Source: Chamaea fasciata (lineage: Eukaryota > Chordata > Aves > Passeriformes > Sylviidae). Taken from it: a stretch of 64,000 bases of DNA. A program made the position numbers and the translations under genes. Under the pieces are notes generated by a model. That model made no database searches and was not told where the DNA came from. It saw nothing but the letters and a program-made list of their open reading frames with translations. Shown here in pieces: positions 63,995 to 64,000 of this stretch (position 1 is the first letter of the stretch; each line of letters begins with the position of its first letter). The stretch covers positions 1,824,759 to 1,888,758 of the forward strand of contig JARCOQ010000003.1 of assembly GCA_029207755.1 (NCBI GenBank), written 5' to 3'.

Positions 63995-64000
63995 CCTGAT

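Larger units (their letters stand above)
44671..64000 (-). other. WDPCP: presumed WDPCP intron sequence
   Basis: No further WDPCP exon was recognised in 19 kb; introns of this gene are very long in other vertebrates. The stretch has blocks that look like conserved noncoding elements (46490-46760, 53320-53400, 54060-54300, 63240-63370), a (GAA)20 tract and a CA-rich tract near 62131-62172. The call depends on gene orientation, not on direct exon evidence. Confidence 0.4.

Overview
This is a stretch of a vertebrate nuclear genome, most likely a bird. The genes have introns with GT-AG splice sites, and there is a large CpG island. Most of the window is AT-leaning noncoding DNA. At 41155-41587 there is a CR1-type LINE 3' end with the ATTCTGTG-type tail typical of birds and other sauropsids. 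The gene order (EHBP1, OTX1, then WDPCP on the opposite strand) matches the conserved vertebrate locus at human 2p15. It is compact here: only about 4.8 kb separates the OTX1 stop codon's 3' UTR end from the WDPCP last exon, which also favours a bird.

Layout. Bases 1-15542 are intron of EHBP1 (+ strand), with several clusters of homeodomain, POU and SOX sites that look like conserved enhancers. The last four coding exons of EHBP1 lie at 15543-15642, 16765-16838, 23297-23411 and 23552-23642. They encode most of the C-terminal Rab-binding bMERB domain and a terminal CaaX box (CVLQ). After the EHBP1 poly(A) signals comes a very GC-rich CpG island (about 24.2-28.1 kb) that should hold the OTX1 promoter and noncoding first exon. 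OTX1 (+ strand) has three coding exons, 28826-28922, 29438-29589 and 30192-30950. They give a 335-residue paired-like homeodomain protein with K50, serine-rich and histidine-rich tracts and the duplicated OTX tail. Its 3' UTR ends near 32180.

Downstream and convergent, the last coding exon of WDPCP (fritz homologue; - strand) lies at 37007-37057. It is recognised by its C-terminal HFGLV sequence. A candidate penultimate exon lies at 44576-44670. The rest, to 64000, looks like WDPCP intron with simple repeats, one clear CR1 copy, one faint CR1 fragment and several candidate conserved noncoding elements.

The genes are not one pathway. EHBP1 links Rab8-type membranes to actin and EHD proteins, OTX1 is a forebrain and sense-organ transcription factor, and WDPCP acts in ciliogenesis and planar polarity. 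The likely reason they stay together is that introns of the flanking genes host OTX1 enhancers (a genomic regulatory block). That is an inference: I see motif clusters, not conservation data. I found no previously undescribed protein-coding system; the noncoding element candidates are the most interesting leads.
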